Below are positions 31,424-39,131 of a stretch of DNA of 64,000 nucleotides, piece by piece. The notes under the pieces were generated by a model. The model saw only the letters and a program-made list of their open reading frames with translations. It was not told the origin of the DNA and did no database searches. Position 1 is the first letter of the stretch. Each line of letters opens with the position of its first letter. The stretch is from contig JADJYY010000013.1 in assembly GCA_016719465.1 (NCBI GenBank), positions 1 to 64,000 on the forward strand. Reading direction: 5' to 3'. A program made the position numbers and the translations under genes. This DNA is from Hydrogenophilales bacterium (GTDB lineage Bacteria; Pseudomonadota; Gammaproteobacteria; Burkholderiales; Thiobacillaceae).

Positions 31424-32173
31424 TCACGCGGCGCTGGCTTCGCCGGAATCCACCACTTCCACGTACTCGTCCTGGCTCTCGGACACCATCTCCTCGATGA
31501 CCTGGGCCTTGCCTTCCAGGATGGCGTCGGCCATGCCCCGGGCGTAAAGGCGGATGGCCCTGTTGGAGTCGTCGTTGCCGGGGATGACGTAGTCCACGCC
31601 GGCGGGGGTGTTGTTGGAGTCCACCACGCCGATGACGGGGATGCCCAGCTTGTTGGCTTCGGTGATGGCGATCTTCTGGTAACCCACGTCCACCACGAAC
31701 AGGGCGTCGGGCAGGCGCTCCATGTCCTTGATGCCGCCCAGGCTCTGCACCAGCTTGTCGTACTCGCGCTGGACGCGCAGGGCTTCCTTCTTGGTCAGGG
31801 CGCCGGCTTCGGACAATTGGGCTTCCATGTCCTTCATGCGCTTGACCGACTGCTTGACGGTCTTGAAGTTGGTCAGCATGCCGCCCAGCCAGCGGTGGGA
31901 GATGTAGGGCATGTCGCAGCGGGTGGCTTCCTCGCCCATGATCTCGCGGGCCTGGCGCTTGGTGCCGACGAACAGGATGGAACCCTTGTTGGAGGCCAGA
32001 CGGCGGGCGAACGTGGCCGCCTCGTTGAACAGCGGCAGGGTTTTTTCCAGGTTGATGATGTGGATCTTGTTGCGGTGGCCGAAGATGAAAGGCGCCATCT
32101 TCGGGTTCCAGTAGCGGGTCTGGTGGCCGAAATGGACGCCGGCCTCGAGCATTTGACGCATGGTCACGGACAT
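31424..32173 (-). CDS. rpsB: 30S ribosomal protein S2
   Basis: 249 residues from ATG 32173, favoured over a TTG at 32179 because AAGGAG (32180-32185) is then six bases away. Family features: MSVTMRQMLEAGVHFGHQTRYWNPKM, IFGHRNKIHIINLEKTLPL, ILFVGTKRQAREI, YISHRWLGGMLTNFKT, IPVIGVVDSNNTPAGVDYVIPGNDDS. It is the first gene of the long essential operon. The leader upstream can fold and probably mediates S2 autoregulation. Confidence 0.98.
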   Translation of the reverse strand: MSVTMRQMLEAGVHFGHQTRYWNPKMAPFIFGHRNKIHIINLEKTLPLFNEAATFARRLASNKGSILFVGTKRQAREIMGEEATRCDMPYISHRWLGGMLTNFKTVKQSVKRMKDMEAQLSEAGALTKKEALRVQREYDKLVQSLGGIKDMERLPDALFVVDVGYQKIAITEANKLGIPVIGVVDSNNTPAGVDYVIPGNDDSNRAIRLYARGMADAILEGKAQVIEEMVSESQDEYVEVVDSGEASAA

Positions 32174-32260
32174 ATACAACTCCTTGGTTAAGGTTGAGCC
32201 TCCATCCGCAAAGAACCCCGCGAGTCCGTGCGGGGCACCTTAACTGGTGCGGATGTGTGG
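32174..32260 (-). promoter_or_regulatory. Structured rpsB leader, probable S2 autoregulatory RNA
   Basis: On the minus strand ATCCGCA (32248-32254) pairs with TGCGGAT (32204-32210), enclosing a nested CCCCGC/GCGGGG stem (32216-32235). The CACC-AGTTAAGGTG segment can compete with GGTTAAGG just before the AAGGAG. Such compact folds upstream of rpsB are known S2-binding leaders in proteobacteria. The pairing is seen; the regulation is inferred. Confidence 0.6.
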
Positions 32261-32364
32261 ATTGGGTTTGAAACCCGTGCCGCGCCGGCGGAATGCCGGA
32301 CGCAAAGCGCGTGGATTCTAGCAGTGGGCGGCGCCGAGAGGCAAGCCGGATGGCTCTGGTGTCC

Positions 32365-33744
32365 TTATTTCCCGCGTTTATTCCGCGCCGAGAGGTCCAG
32401 ATCGCGCAAGTGCTCCAGGCGCTCGCCGATCTTGCCTTCCAGGCCCCGGGGCGTGGGTTGATAGAAGCGCGGGGAGGGTTCGATTTCGTCGGGAAAGTAA
32501 TGCTCGCCGGCGGCATAGGCTTCCGGTTCGTCGTGGGCATAGCGGTAGGCACGCCCGAAGCCCAGTTCCTTCATGAGCTTGGTCGGCGCATTGCGCAGAT
32601 GCACCGGCACCGGCCTGGAGCCGTCTTCCGAGACGAAGCGCCGCGCCGCCTGGTAGGCGGTGTAGACGGCGTTGCTCTTGGGCGCGCAGGCCAGATAGAT
32701 CACCGCCTGGGCCAGGGCCAGCTCCCCTTCCGGACTGCCCAGCCGCTCGTAGGTGGCGACCGCGTCCAGGGCGGTGGTGAGGGCGCGGGGATCGGCCAGG
32801 CCGATATCCTCGACGGCCATGCGGATGATTCGCCGGCCCATGTAGCGCGGGTCGGCGCCGCCATCCAGCATGCGCATGAACCAGTACAGGGATGCGTCGG
32901 GGCTGGAGCCGCGCACCGACTTGTGCAGGGCGGAAATCTGGTCGTAGAAGGCATCGCCGCCCTTGTCGAAGCGGCGCCGGGAGGGAGCCAGGGCTTCGCC
33001 GACGAAAGCGGCATCGGCGCTGTCCCGGCCGGCGGCCTTCAAGGCGGTGGCAAGCTGTTCCAGCAGGTTGAGCAGCCGGCGGCCGTCACCGTCGGCCTGG
33101 GCCAGGAGCAGCTTGCGCGCCTCCTCGTCCACGGCGATGCCCAGCCCACCCTGTTCCAGCGCCCGTCGCAGCAGGGCGGCGAGGCCGGCTTCATCCAGGG
33201 ATTTCAGGACATAGACCTGGGCGCGGGAGAGGAGGGCGCCCACCACCTCGAAGGAGGGATTCTCCGTGGTGGCGCCGATGAAGGTGATCAGGCCGGATTC
33301 CACGTGGGGCAGGAAGGCGTCCTGCTGGCTCTTGTTGAAGCGGTGCACTTCATCGACGAACAGGATGGTCTGGCGCCCCGTGGTCTGGTTCACGCGCGCC
33401 CGTTCCACCGCCTCGCGGATTTCCTTCACCCCGGCCAGCACCGCCGAGATCTGGATGAAATCCGCGTCGAAGTGATGGGCCATGAGCCGGGCCAGGGTGG
33501 TTTTGCCCACACCGGGCGGGCCCCACAGGATCATGGAATGGGGCTTGCCTGCCTCGAAGGCGAGACGCAGGGGCTTGCCGGGGCCGACCAGATGGTCCTG
33601 GCCGATGACTTCGTCGATGAGGGTAGGGCGCAGGCGTTCGGCGAGGGGAACGTGGCCGGCGTCTGCCGCCGCTTTGCCGATTCGCCTGATGGGCGCGATG
33701 CCGGTGCCGAACAGGTCGGCGGTGCCGTCGTCAGCGATCGCCAA
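32365..33744 (-). CDS. rarA: Replication-associated recombination protein RarA (MgsA)
   Basis: 459 residues from TTG 33744, overlapping the lolA end by 14 bases; a shorter start is possible. AAA+ ATPase with LAERLRPTLIDEVIGQDHL, Walker A WGPPGVGKTT, Walker B TILFVDEVHRFNKSQQDAFLP, sensor GATTENPSFEV, and the tetramerisation region DASLYWFMRMLDGGADPRYMGRR. It acts at stalled replication forks with SSB. The lolA-rarA order is conserved in many proteobacteria. Confidence 0.95.
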   Translation of the reverse strand: MAIADDGTADLFGTGIAPIRRIGKAAADAGHVPLAERLRPTLIDEVIGQDHLVGPGKPLRLAFEAGKPHSMILWGPPGVGKTTLARLMAHHFDADFIQISAVLAGVKEIREAVERARVNQTTGRQTILFVDEVHRFNKSQQDAFLPHVESGLITFIGATTENPSFEVVGALLSRAQVYVLKSLDEAGLAALLRRALEQGGLGIAVDEEARKLLLAQADGDGRRLLNLLEQLATALKAAGRDSADAAFVGEALAPSRRRFDKGGDAFYDQISALHKSVRGSSPDASLYWFMRMLDGGADPRYMGRRIIRMAVEDIGLADPRALTTALDAVATYERLGSPEGELALAQAVIYLACAPKSNAVYTAYQAARRFVSEDGSRPVPVHLRNAPTKLMKELGFGRAYRYAHDEPEAYAAGEHYFPDEIEPSPRFYQPTPRGLEGKIGERLEHLRDLDLSARNKRGK

Positions 33745-34351
33745 GGATGTCCGCGCCCTTGGGCGGGGTGAAGCGGAACAGGCTGGCGCCCAGGGCGGGA
33801 TTGCGTTCCAGGCTGGAGAAGCGCAACAGGGTTGTCTGGCCGAAATTGTCTTTCAATTCCATGGCTTGCAGATCATTGTTCTTAAAACCCATGCGCACCA
33901 TTTCGAAGCTGCCCTCCTTGCTCTTGGGGGTGGCTTCCAGCCATTCCAGGCCGTCCTTGGCGGGGGCATCCTTCAGGTTGAACAGCTTGGAGATATCGTT
34001 ATCGCCGGCCAGCAGGGCGGCGGGACTATCGCCCAGGGCCTGGTCCAGTTTGCGCACCGTGACCTGGTCCAGATCCTCGTCGTAGATCCACAGTTTCTTG
34101 CCGTCGCCGACGATGAGTTGGGAATAGGGCTTCTGGTAGACCCAGCGGAATTTGCCCGGGCGGGAGAAGAACAGGTTGCCGGTGGATTCCTGGGTCTTGC
34201 GTCCGGCCTTGTCGAATACGGTCTGGGTGAACTGGGCCTTGAGGCCCTTGGTGCCCTGAATGAAGGCTTCCAGGCGAGCCTGGGCATCGGCCTGGACGCC
34301 GAAGGCGGGCAGGGCGGTAAAAATCATTGGAATCAGTAGCTTACGAATCAT
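33731..34351 (-). CDS. lolA: Outer-membrane lipoprotein carrier protein LolA
   Basis: 206 residues with a signal peptide (MIRKLLIPMIFTALPAFGVQA). The mature part shows the LolA open barrel pattern: FIQGTKGLKAQFTQTVFD, STGNLFFSRPGKFRWVYQKPY, VGDGKKLWIYDEDLDQVTVR. It carries lipoproteins from LolCDE across the periplasm to LolB. It overlaps ftsK upstream by 11 bases and rarA downstream by 14. Confidence 0.95.
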   Translation of the reverse strand: MIRKLLIPMIFTALPAFGVQADAQARLEAFIQGTKGLKAQFTQTVFDKAGRKTQESTGNLFFSRPGKFRWVYQKPYSQLIVGDGKKLWIYDEDLDQVTVRKLDQALGDSPAALLAGDNDISKLFNLKDAPAKDGLEWLEATPKSKEGSFEMVRMGFKNNDLQAMELKDNFGQTTLLRFSSLERNPALGASLFRFTPPKGADILGDR

Positions 34352-36635
34352 GTCTGGGGGCGATCACTTCACGGTTGCCATTGGTTTGCATGGGGGAGAC
34401 GAGGCCGGCTTTTTCCATGGCCTCGATGAGCCGGGCGGCGCGGTTGTAGCCGATGCGCAACTGGCGCTGCACCGAGGAGATGGAGGCACGCCGGCTCTTG
34501 AGCACGTAGGCGACGGCATCGTCATAGAGATCATCGGCCTCCGCGTCATTGTCCTCACCACCTTCACCATCCTCGTCATCCGGGTTTTCCAACACGCTTT
34601 CGTCATATTGCGGCGGCCCAAGTTCCTTGAGCCAGGCACAAACCCGGTGGACTTCGTCGTCGGAGACGAAGGCGCCATGCACCCGGGTCGGCACGCCGTG
34701 ACCCGGCGGCAGGTAGAGCATGTCGCCCTGGCCGAGCAGGGATTCGGCCCCCTGCTGGTCGAGGATGGTGCGGGAATCGATGCGGCTGGCCACCTGGAAG
34801 GCGACCCGGGTGGGGATATTGGCCTTGATCAGGCCAGTGATGACATCCACGGAAGGACGCTGCGTCGCCAGCACCAGGTGGATGCCAGCGGCCCGTGCTT
34901 TCTGGGCCAGGCGGGCGATGAGCTCCTCCACCTTCTTGCCGGCCACCATCATCAGGTCGGCCAGTTCGTCGATCAGCACGACGATGAAGGGCAGGGGAGG
35001 CAGCCGTTCCGGGCTCTCCGGCGTGATGGAAAAGGGGTTGGTCAGGGGCTGGCCGGCCTTTTCCGCATCCTTCAGTTTCTGGTTGAAGCCGGCGATGTTG
35101 CGCACGCCCAGGGCCGACATCAGCCGATAGCGCTTGTCCATTTCGCCCACGCACCAGTTCAGCGCCGAGGCGGCCAGCTTCATGTCCGTGACCACCGGCG
35201 CCAGCAGGTGGGGAATGCCCTCGTAGGTGGACAGCTCCAGCATCTTCGGGTCCACCATGATCAGGCGCACCTCGTCCGGCGTGGCCTTGTAGAGCAGGGA
35301 CAGGATCATGGCGTTGATAGCCACCGACTTGCCCGAACCCGTGGCGCCGGCCACCAGCACGTGGGGCATCCTGGCCAGGTCCACCACGACGGGGCTGCCG
35401 CTGATGTCCTTGCCCATGGCCAGGGTCAGGGACGAGGCGTTGTCGTTGTAGACCTTGGCGGACAGGATTTCCGACAGCCGCACCACCTGGCGCTGGTTGT
35501 TGGGCAATTCCAGGCCCATGCAGTTCTTGCCGGGGATGGTTTCCACCACCCGGATACTGACCAGGGAGAGGGCGCGGGCCAGGTCCTTGGCCAGGTTGGT
35601 GATCTGGCTGCCCTTGACCCCGGAGGCGGGCTCAACCTCGTAGCGGGTGATGACCGGGCCGGGATAGGCCGCCAGCACCTTCACCTCCACGCCGAATTCC
35701 CTCAGTTTGCGTTCGATCAGGCGGGAGGTGGCTTCCAGGCCCGCCTGATCCAGGGCGGTCGCGGCCTCGGGCGGCTCGTCCAGGAGGCGCAGGGGCGGGC
35801 GCTGGGCATCCGGGCTGTCGCGGAACAGGAATTCCTGGCGCTCCTCCTCCCGGCGCTCGGATTTTTCTATCGCCAGGGGCGGGGCTTCGATGCGGACCGG
35901 AGCCTCCTTGCGGATGCGTTTGCGCTCCTGGCGGACCACCTCCTCCCGTTCGCTGGTGGCTTCCGCCCCTGCCGCCCGGTCGCGGCGTGCCTGCCATTTG
36001 CTCAGGGCCAGGGCGAACAGGGCTTCCAGCGCGGCGCCGGTCCTTTCGGCGGTGCCGATCCAGGAAAGCCCGGTAAACAGACTGATGCCGGCACCCCAGG
36101 CCAGCAACAGGATCACGGTGCCGCCATCGAAGCCGAATACACCTTGCACCATTCTGGACAGGGAATCCCCGAATGCGCCCCCGGAAGTCAGGGGCAGGTT
36201 GGTCGAAAGCGTATGGAATCGCATCGCTTCCAGGGTACCGCTGGTCAGGAGAACGATGAGAAAACCGCTCAGGGTGACGGTCAATCCATGCCTGTGCTCG
36301 CTGTCCGTCTCGCCGATCCTGCGGTATCCCCACCAGACCAGGAAGAGGGCCAGGATGACCCAGCACCAGGCGGAAACCCCGAACAAGTACAGCAGGAGAT
36401 CGGCCAGCCAGGCGCCGAACGCGCCGCCGGCATTGACGATGGCATGACCGTCGCCGGTCCTGGACCACCCGGGGTCGCCGGCGTGATACGTCACCAGGAT
36501 CATCCCGAGATAGAGCGCGAGCGCCACGGCGGAAAGCCACCAGGCCTCGCGCAGCAACGCGGCAACCCGAGGCGCCAGTGGTTTGCGCCGCGCGGGTCTG
36601 GTGATGGCGCAACGCCGGGATGACTTGCCTAACAT
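34341..36635 (-). CDS. ftsK: DNA translocase FtsK
   Basis: 764 residues. Four to five membrane helices occupy the first 180 residues (for example LLREAWWLSAVALALYLGMILV, WCWVILALFLVWWG). A short charged linker follows. The motor has Walker A AGATGSGKSVAINAM and Walker B-like IVVLIDELADLMMVAGK. The C-terminal gamma winged helix (SSVQRQLRIGYNRAARLIEAMEKAGLVSP) reads KOPS sites. It pumps DNA at the septum during division. The linker is short compared with E. coli, as in most other bacteria. Confidence 0.96.
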   Translation of the reverse strand: MLGKSSRRCAITRPARRKPLAPRVAALLREAWWLSAVALALYLGMILVTYHAGDPGWSRTGDGHAIVNAGGAFGAWLADLLLYLFGVSAWCWVILALFLVWWGYRRIGETDSEHRHGLTVTLSGFLIVLLTSGTLEAMRFHTLSTNLPLTSGGAFGDSLSRMVQGVFGFDGGTVILLLAWGAGISLFTGLSWIGTAERTGAALEALFALALSKWQARRDRAAGAEATSEREEVVRQERKRIRKEAPVRIEAPPLAIEKSERREEERQEFLFRDSPDAQRPPLRLLDEPPEAATALDQAGLEATSRLIERKLREFGVEVKVLAAYPGPVITRYEVEPASGVKGSQITNLAKDLARALSLVSIRVVETIPGKNCMGLELPNNQRQVVRLSEILSAKVYNDNASSLTLAMGKDISGSPVVVDLARMPHVLVAGATGSGKSVAINAMILSLLYKATPDEVRLIMVDPKMLELSTYEGIPHLLAPVVTDMKLAASALNWCVGEMDKRYRLMSALGVRNIAGFNQKLKDAEKAGQPLTNPFSITPESPERLPPLPFIVVLIDELADLMMVAGKKVEELIARLAQKARAAGIHLVLATQRPSVDVITGLIKANIPTRVAFQVASRIDSRTILDQQGAESLLGQGDMLYLPPGHGVPTRVHGAFVSDDEVHRVCAWLKELGPPQYDESVLENPDDEDGEGGEDNDAEADDLYDDAVAYVLKSRRASISSVQRQLRIGYNRAARLIEAMEKAGLVSPMQTNGNREVIAPRHDS

Positions 36636-36863
36636 GGGGTCGCACTATAAAGGATGGCTTGGTTTCCCTCCATGCAAGCGTGCATGGGGACACGGCCGTT
36701 TCGCCGAATAAACACTGAATGTATATTATGTTAAATAATAACAGGCTGCGGTTCAGTCGAGTGGCTTGTGCTGTTCTAGGCCCCTCTTCGGGCCACTGAT
36801 AAAATTCGCCCGAATTCCATTCCACGAATTTCATTCCCTCTTCCACGCACCACTGGAGTCATC
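36636..36863. promoter_or_regulatory. Divergent intergenic region between ftsK and trxB
   Basis: This 228-base gap between divergent genes must hold promoters for both. An AT-rich island (36708-36748, with TATATTAT and TTAAATAATAA) stands out in GC-rich surroundings and is the best place for them. On the plus strand TATATT at 36721 could be a -10 box for trxB, but no good -35 box is seen. Confidence 0.4.
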
Positions 36864-37814
36864 ATGATCGTCAAGCATTCCCCGTTGCTCATTCTTGGTT
36901 CCGGTCCCGCCGGCTACACCGCCGCGGTCTATGCCGCGCGCGCCAATCTGAAGCCCGTGCTCGTTACCGGGCTTCAGCAAGGTGGCCAACTGATGACCAC
37001 CACCGAGGTGGACAACTGGCCGGCCGACGTCAATGGCGTCATGGGCCCCGACCTCATGCAACGCTTCCAGCAGCACGCGGAGCGCTTCAATACCGAGATC
37101 CTGTTCGACCACATCCATACCGCCGACCTGAGGAATCGCCCCTTCACCTTGACCGGAGATGCCAGTACCTATACCTGCGATGCCTTGATCATCGCCACCG
37201 GCGCATCGGCCATGTATCTTGGCCTGCCGTCGGAACAGGCCTTCATGGGCCGGGGCGTTTCCGGATGCGCCACCTGTGACGGCTTTTTCTACAAGGGCCA
37301 GGATGTGGCCGTCATCGGGGGGGGAAACACCGCCGTGGAGGAAGCGCTTTATCTGGCCAATATCGCCAAGCACGTCACCCTGGTACACCGCCGCGACACT
37401 TTCAAGGCGGAAAAGATCATGGTCGAAAAGCTCATGAATAAGGTCAATGAAGGCAAGATAAGCCTTGAATTGAATAGTGTTCTTGATGAAGTTCTTGGCG
37501 ACAAGTCCGGCGTCACCGGCATGCGGATCAAGCGGCAGGATGGGACCGGCAAGGACATCACGCTGACGGGCATATTCATCGCCATCGGCCACAAGCCGAA
37601 TACCGAACTGTTCAAGGATCAGTTGGAAATGAACAGCCACGGTTACCTGGTCACCAAGGGTGGCCAGGAAGGCAACGCAACCCAGACCAGCATCACGGGC
37701 GTATTCGCCGCCGGCGATGTACAGGACCACATCTACCGCCAGGCGATCACCAGCGCGGGAACGGGATGCATGGCCGCGCTCGATGCGGAACGTTATCTTG
37801 ATAAGCTGGCTTGA
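36864..37814 (+). CDS. trxB: Thioredoxin reductase
   Basis: 316 residues. FAD site LLILGSGPAGYTAAVYAARANL, the redox-active GCATCDGFFY, NADPH site VAVIGGGNTAVEEALYLA, and the C-terminal FAD contact GVFAAGDVQDHIYRQAITSAGTGCMAALDAERYL. It keeps thioredoxin reduced with NADPH in the cytoplasm. The ATG is preceded by TGGAGTCATC. The Smr gene starts 17 bases later and is probably co-transcribed. Confidence 0.97.
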   Translation: MIVKHSPLLILGSGPAGYTAAVYAARANLKPVLVTGLQQGGQLMTTTEVDNWPADVNGVMGPDLMQRFQQHAERFNTEILFDHIHTADLRNRPFTLTGDASTYTCDALIIATGASAMYLGLPSEQAFMGRGVSGCATCDGFFYKGQDVAVIGGGNTAVEEALYLANIAKHVTLVHRRDTFKAEKIMVEKLMNKVNEGKISLELNSVLDEVLGDKSGVTGMRIKRQDGTGKDITLTGIFIAIGHKPNTELFKDQLEMNSHGYLVTKGGQEGNATQTSITGVFAAGDVQDHIYRQAITSAGTGCMAALDAERYLDKLA

Positions 37815-37831
37815 TTCATTGATTCAAGCTC

Positions 37832-38398
37832 ATGAAAAAAAGCGGGAATTCAGCATCACCCGCTTTGCCGGAAACAGAGCGGGCGGAGTTTCGGGACGCG
37901 CTCCCCGATGTGGAACCGATTACGCCTCACGGTCGCTTCCTGCACCCCCCTGCCCGCCTCCCTCCCATTCCCCTGAGCAGGCTCAGGGATGAACGGGAGG
38001 TCATCCATGCTTCCCTGCACGATCCCATTCGCTGGGATGAAGACACCGAAAATGGCGAGGAACTCGCCTTCCTCAGACCCGGGTTGTCGCGTCAGACCTT
38101 GAGGCGCCTGCGCCGGGGCGAGTGGGTCACCCAGGCGGAACTCGATCTCCATGGCTTGACCAGGGCGGAAGCCAAACTGGAATTGGCCGATTTCCTCCAT
38201 GAATGCAAACGGCGTGGCACGCGTTGCGTGCGCATCATTCATGGCAAGGGCCTGCGCTCGATAAATCGCGAACCTGTCCTCAAGCACCACGTCCGGCATT
38301 GGCTGACCCAACGGGAGGAAATCCTGGCGTTTGTCCAGGCTCGTCCGATCGACGGCGGTGGCGGCGCGGTTATGGTATTGCTCAAGTCGCCGCATTGA
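37832..38398 (+). CDS. Smr domain protein
   Basis: 188 residues. The C-terminal Smr (small MutS-related) domain starts at about residue 100 with QAELDLHGLTRAEAKLELADFL, followed by TRCVRIIHGKGLRS and a final AVMVLLK strand. The conserved LDLHG and HGKG segments are present. Smr domains nick DNA or cleave RNA; stand-alone forms of this type occur widely in proteobacteria with unsettled roles. The N-terminal 90 residues are Pro- and charge-rich. The 234 bases after it (to 38632) show no gene. Confidence 0.85.
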   Translation: MKKSGNSASPALPETERAEFRDALPDVEPITPHGRFLHPPARLPPIPLSRLRDEREVIHASLHDPIRWDEDTENGEELAFLRPGLSRQTLRRLRRGEWVTQAELDLHGLTRAEAKLELADFLHECKRRGTRCVRIIHGKGLRSINREPVLKHHVRHWLTQREEILAFVQARPIDGGGGAVMVLLKSPH

Positions 38399-38632
38399 GA
38401 TTCGGCAATGGGCAGGTTTATAGCGGGTAGAAACAAGCAATAAGTGGCGTGCCGGCAATCGTTGCATCATCCTGCCGCCTTGCCCATTGGCAATGCGGTG
38501 AGATTGATTCAATTGAATATCGCCTTGCGTTGACCCGAGAGGCATTTCGATCGTCACGACTTGCGGATGAAGCGAATAATTGACTACCATCGGATATCCC
38601 CTTTTTCGGGGTGCTCACAATGGAGATCATCT

Positions 38633-38926
38633 ATGGCTTCCTATCAGGAAATTCTGTCCCAAATTGAAGATTTGAAACAAAAAGCGCAAGAAGCGCGCAA
38701 ACAGGAAATTGCCGGCGCCATGACCGAAATCAGGCGTCTGATGTCCGAATACGGCATTACCCTCGCGGATCTTGGCGGCAAGTCGGGCAAGGTCAAGGCG
38801 CGTGGCGCGGCCAAGTATCGCGATCCGGCCAGCGGCAAGACCTGGTCTGGCCGGGGCCGCCGGCCGGGTTGGGTTCTGGAACTCGAAAGCCAGGGCAAGA
38901 GTCTGGATGCCTGCCGTATCGGTTAA
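38633..38926 (+). CDS. H-NS family nucleoid protein
   Basis: 97 residues from ATG 38633; an upstream extension to 38561 lacks a ribosome site, whereas GGAGATC lies nine bases before this ATG. An N-terminal coiled coil (ILSQIEDLKQKAQEARKQEIA) mediates oligomerisation, and the C-terminal domain KYRDPASGKTWSGRGRRPGW binds AT-rich DNA. Betaproteobacteria carry several such short paralogues that silence foreign DNA. Given the AT-richer cassette region in this window, such a protein may help to silence it, but this is speculation. Confidence 0.93.
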   Translation: MASYQEILSQIEDLKQKAQEARKQEIAGAMTEIRRLMSEYGITLADLGGKSGKVKARGAAKYRDPASGKTWSGRGRRPGWVLELESQGKSLDACRIG

Positions 38927-38994
38927 GCGCGCGGCGAGCAAAAAAAGCAGCCCCGCTCATCGGGCTTGCTCATCTGGTGGGCGGGAGGGTGGTG

Positions 38995-39034
38995 CCCCCC
39001 CCCCCCCGGCCCCCCCATCGGGGGAAAAGGGGGA
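38995..39034. repeat. Poly-C tract and G/C homopolymer block
   Basis: Thirteen C bases (38995-39007), GG, then seven C bases and later runs of four to five G. It lies in the 205-base gap between the converging H-NS and sucA genes, with no frame crossing it. It could be part of a degenerate hairpin or an assembly-sensitive site; the exact C count should not be trusted. Confidence 0.7.
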
Positions 39035-39131
39035 GGGGATTTCACCCGCTCCAGCGCCAGCCGGAAACCCCTTCCTTTCAAAGGCACTCCGACATTTAAC
39101 TCACGGAGCTTTTATATTTGTCGACAGGCGC

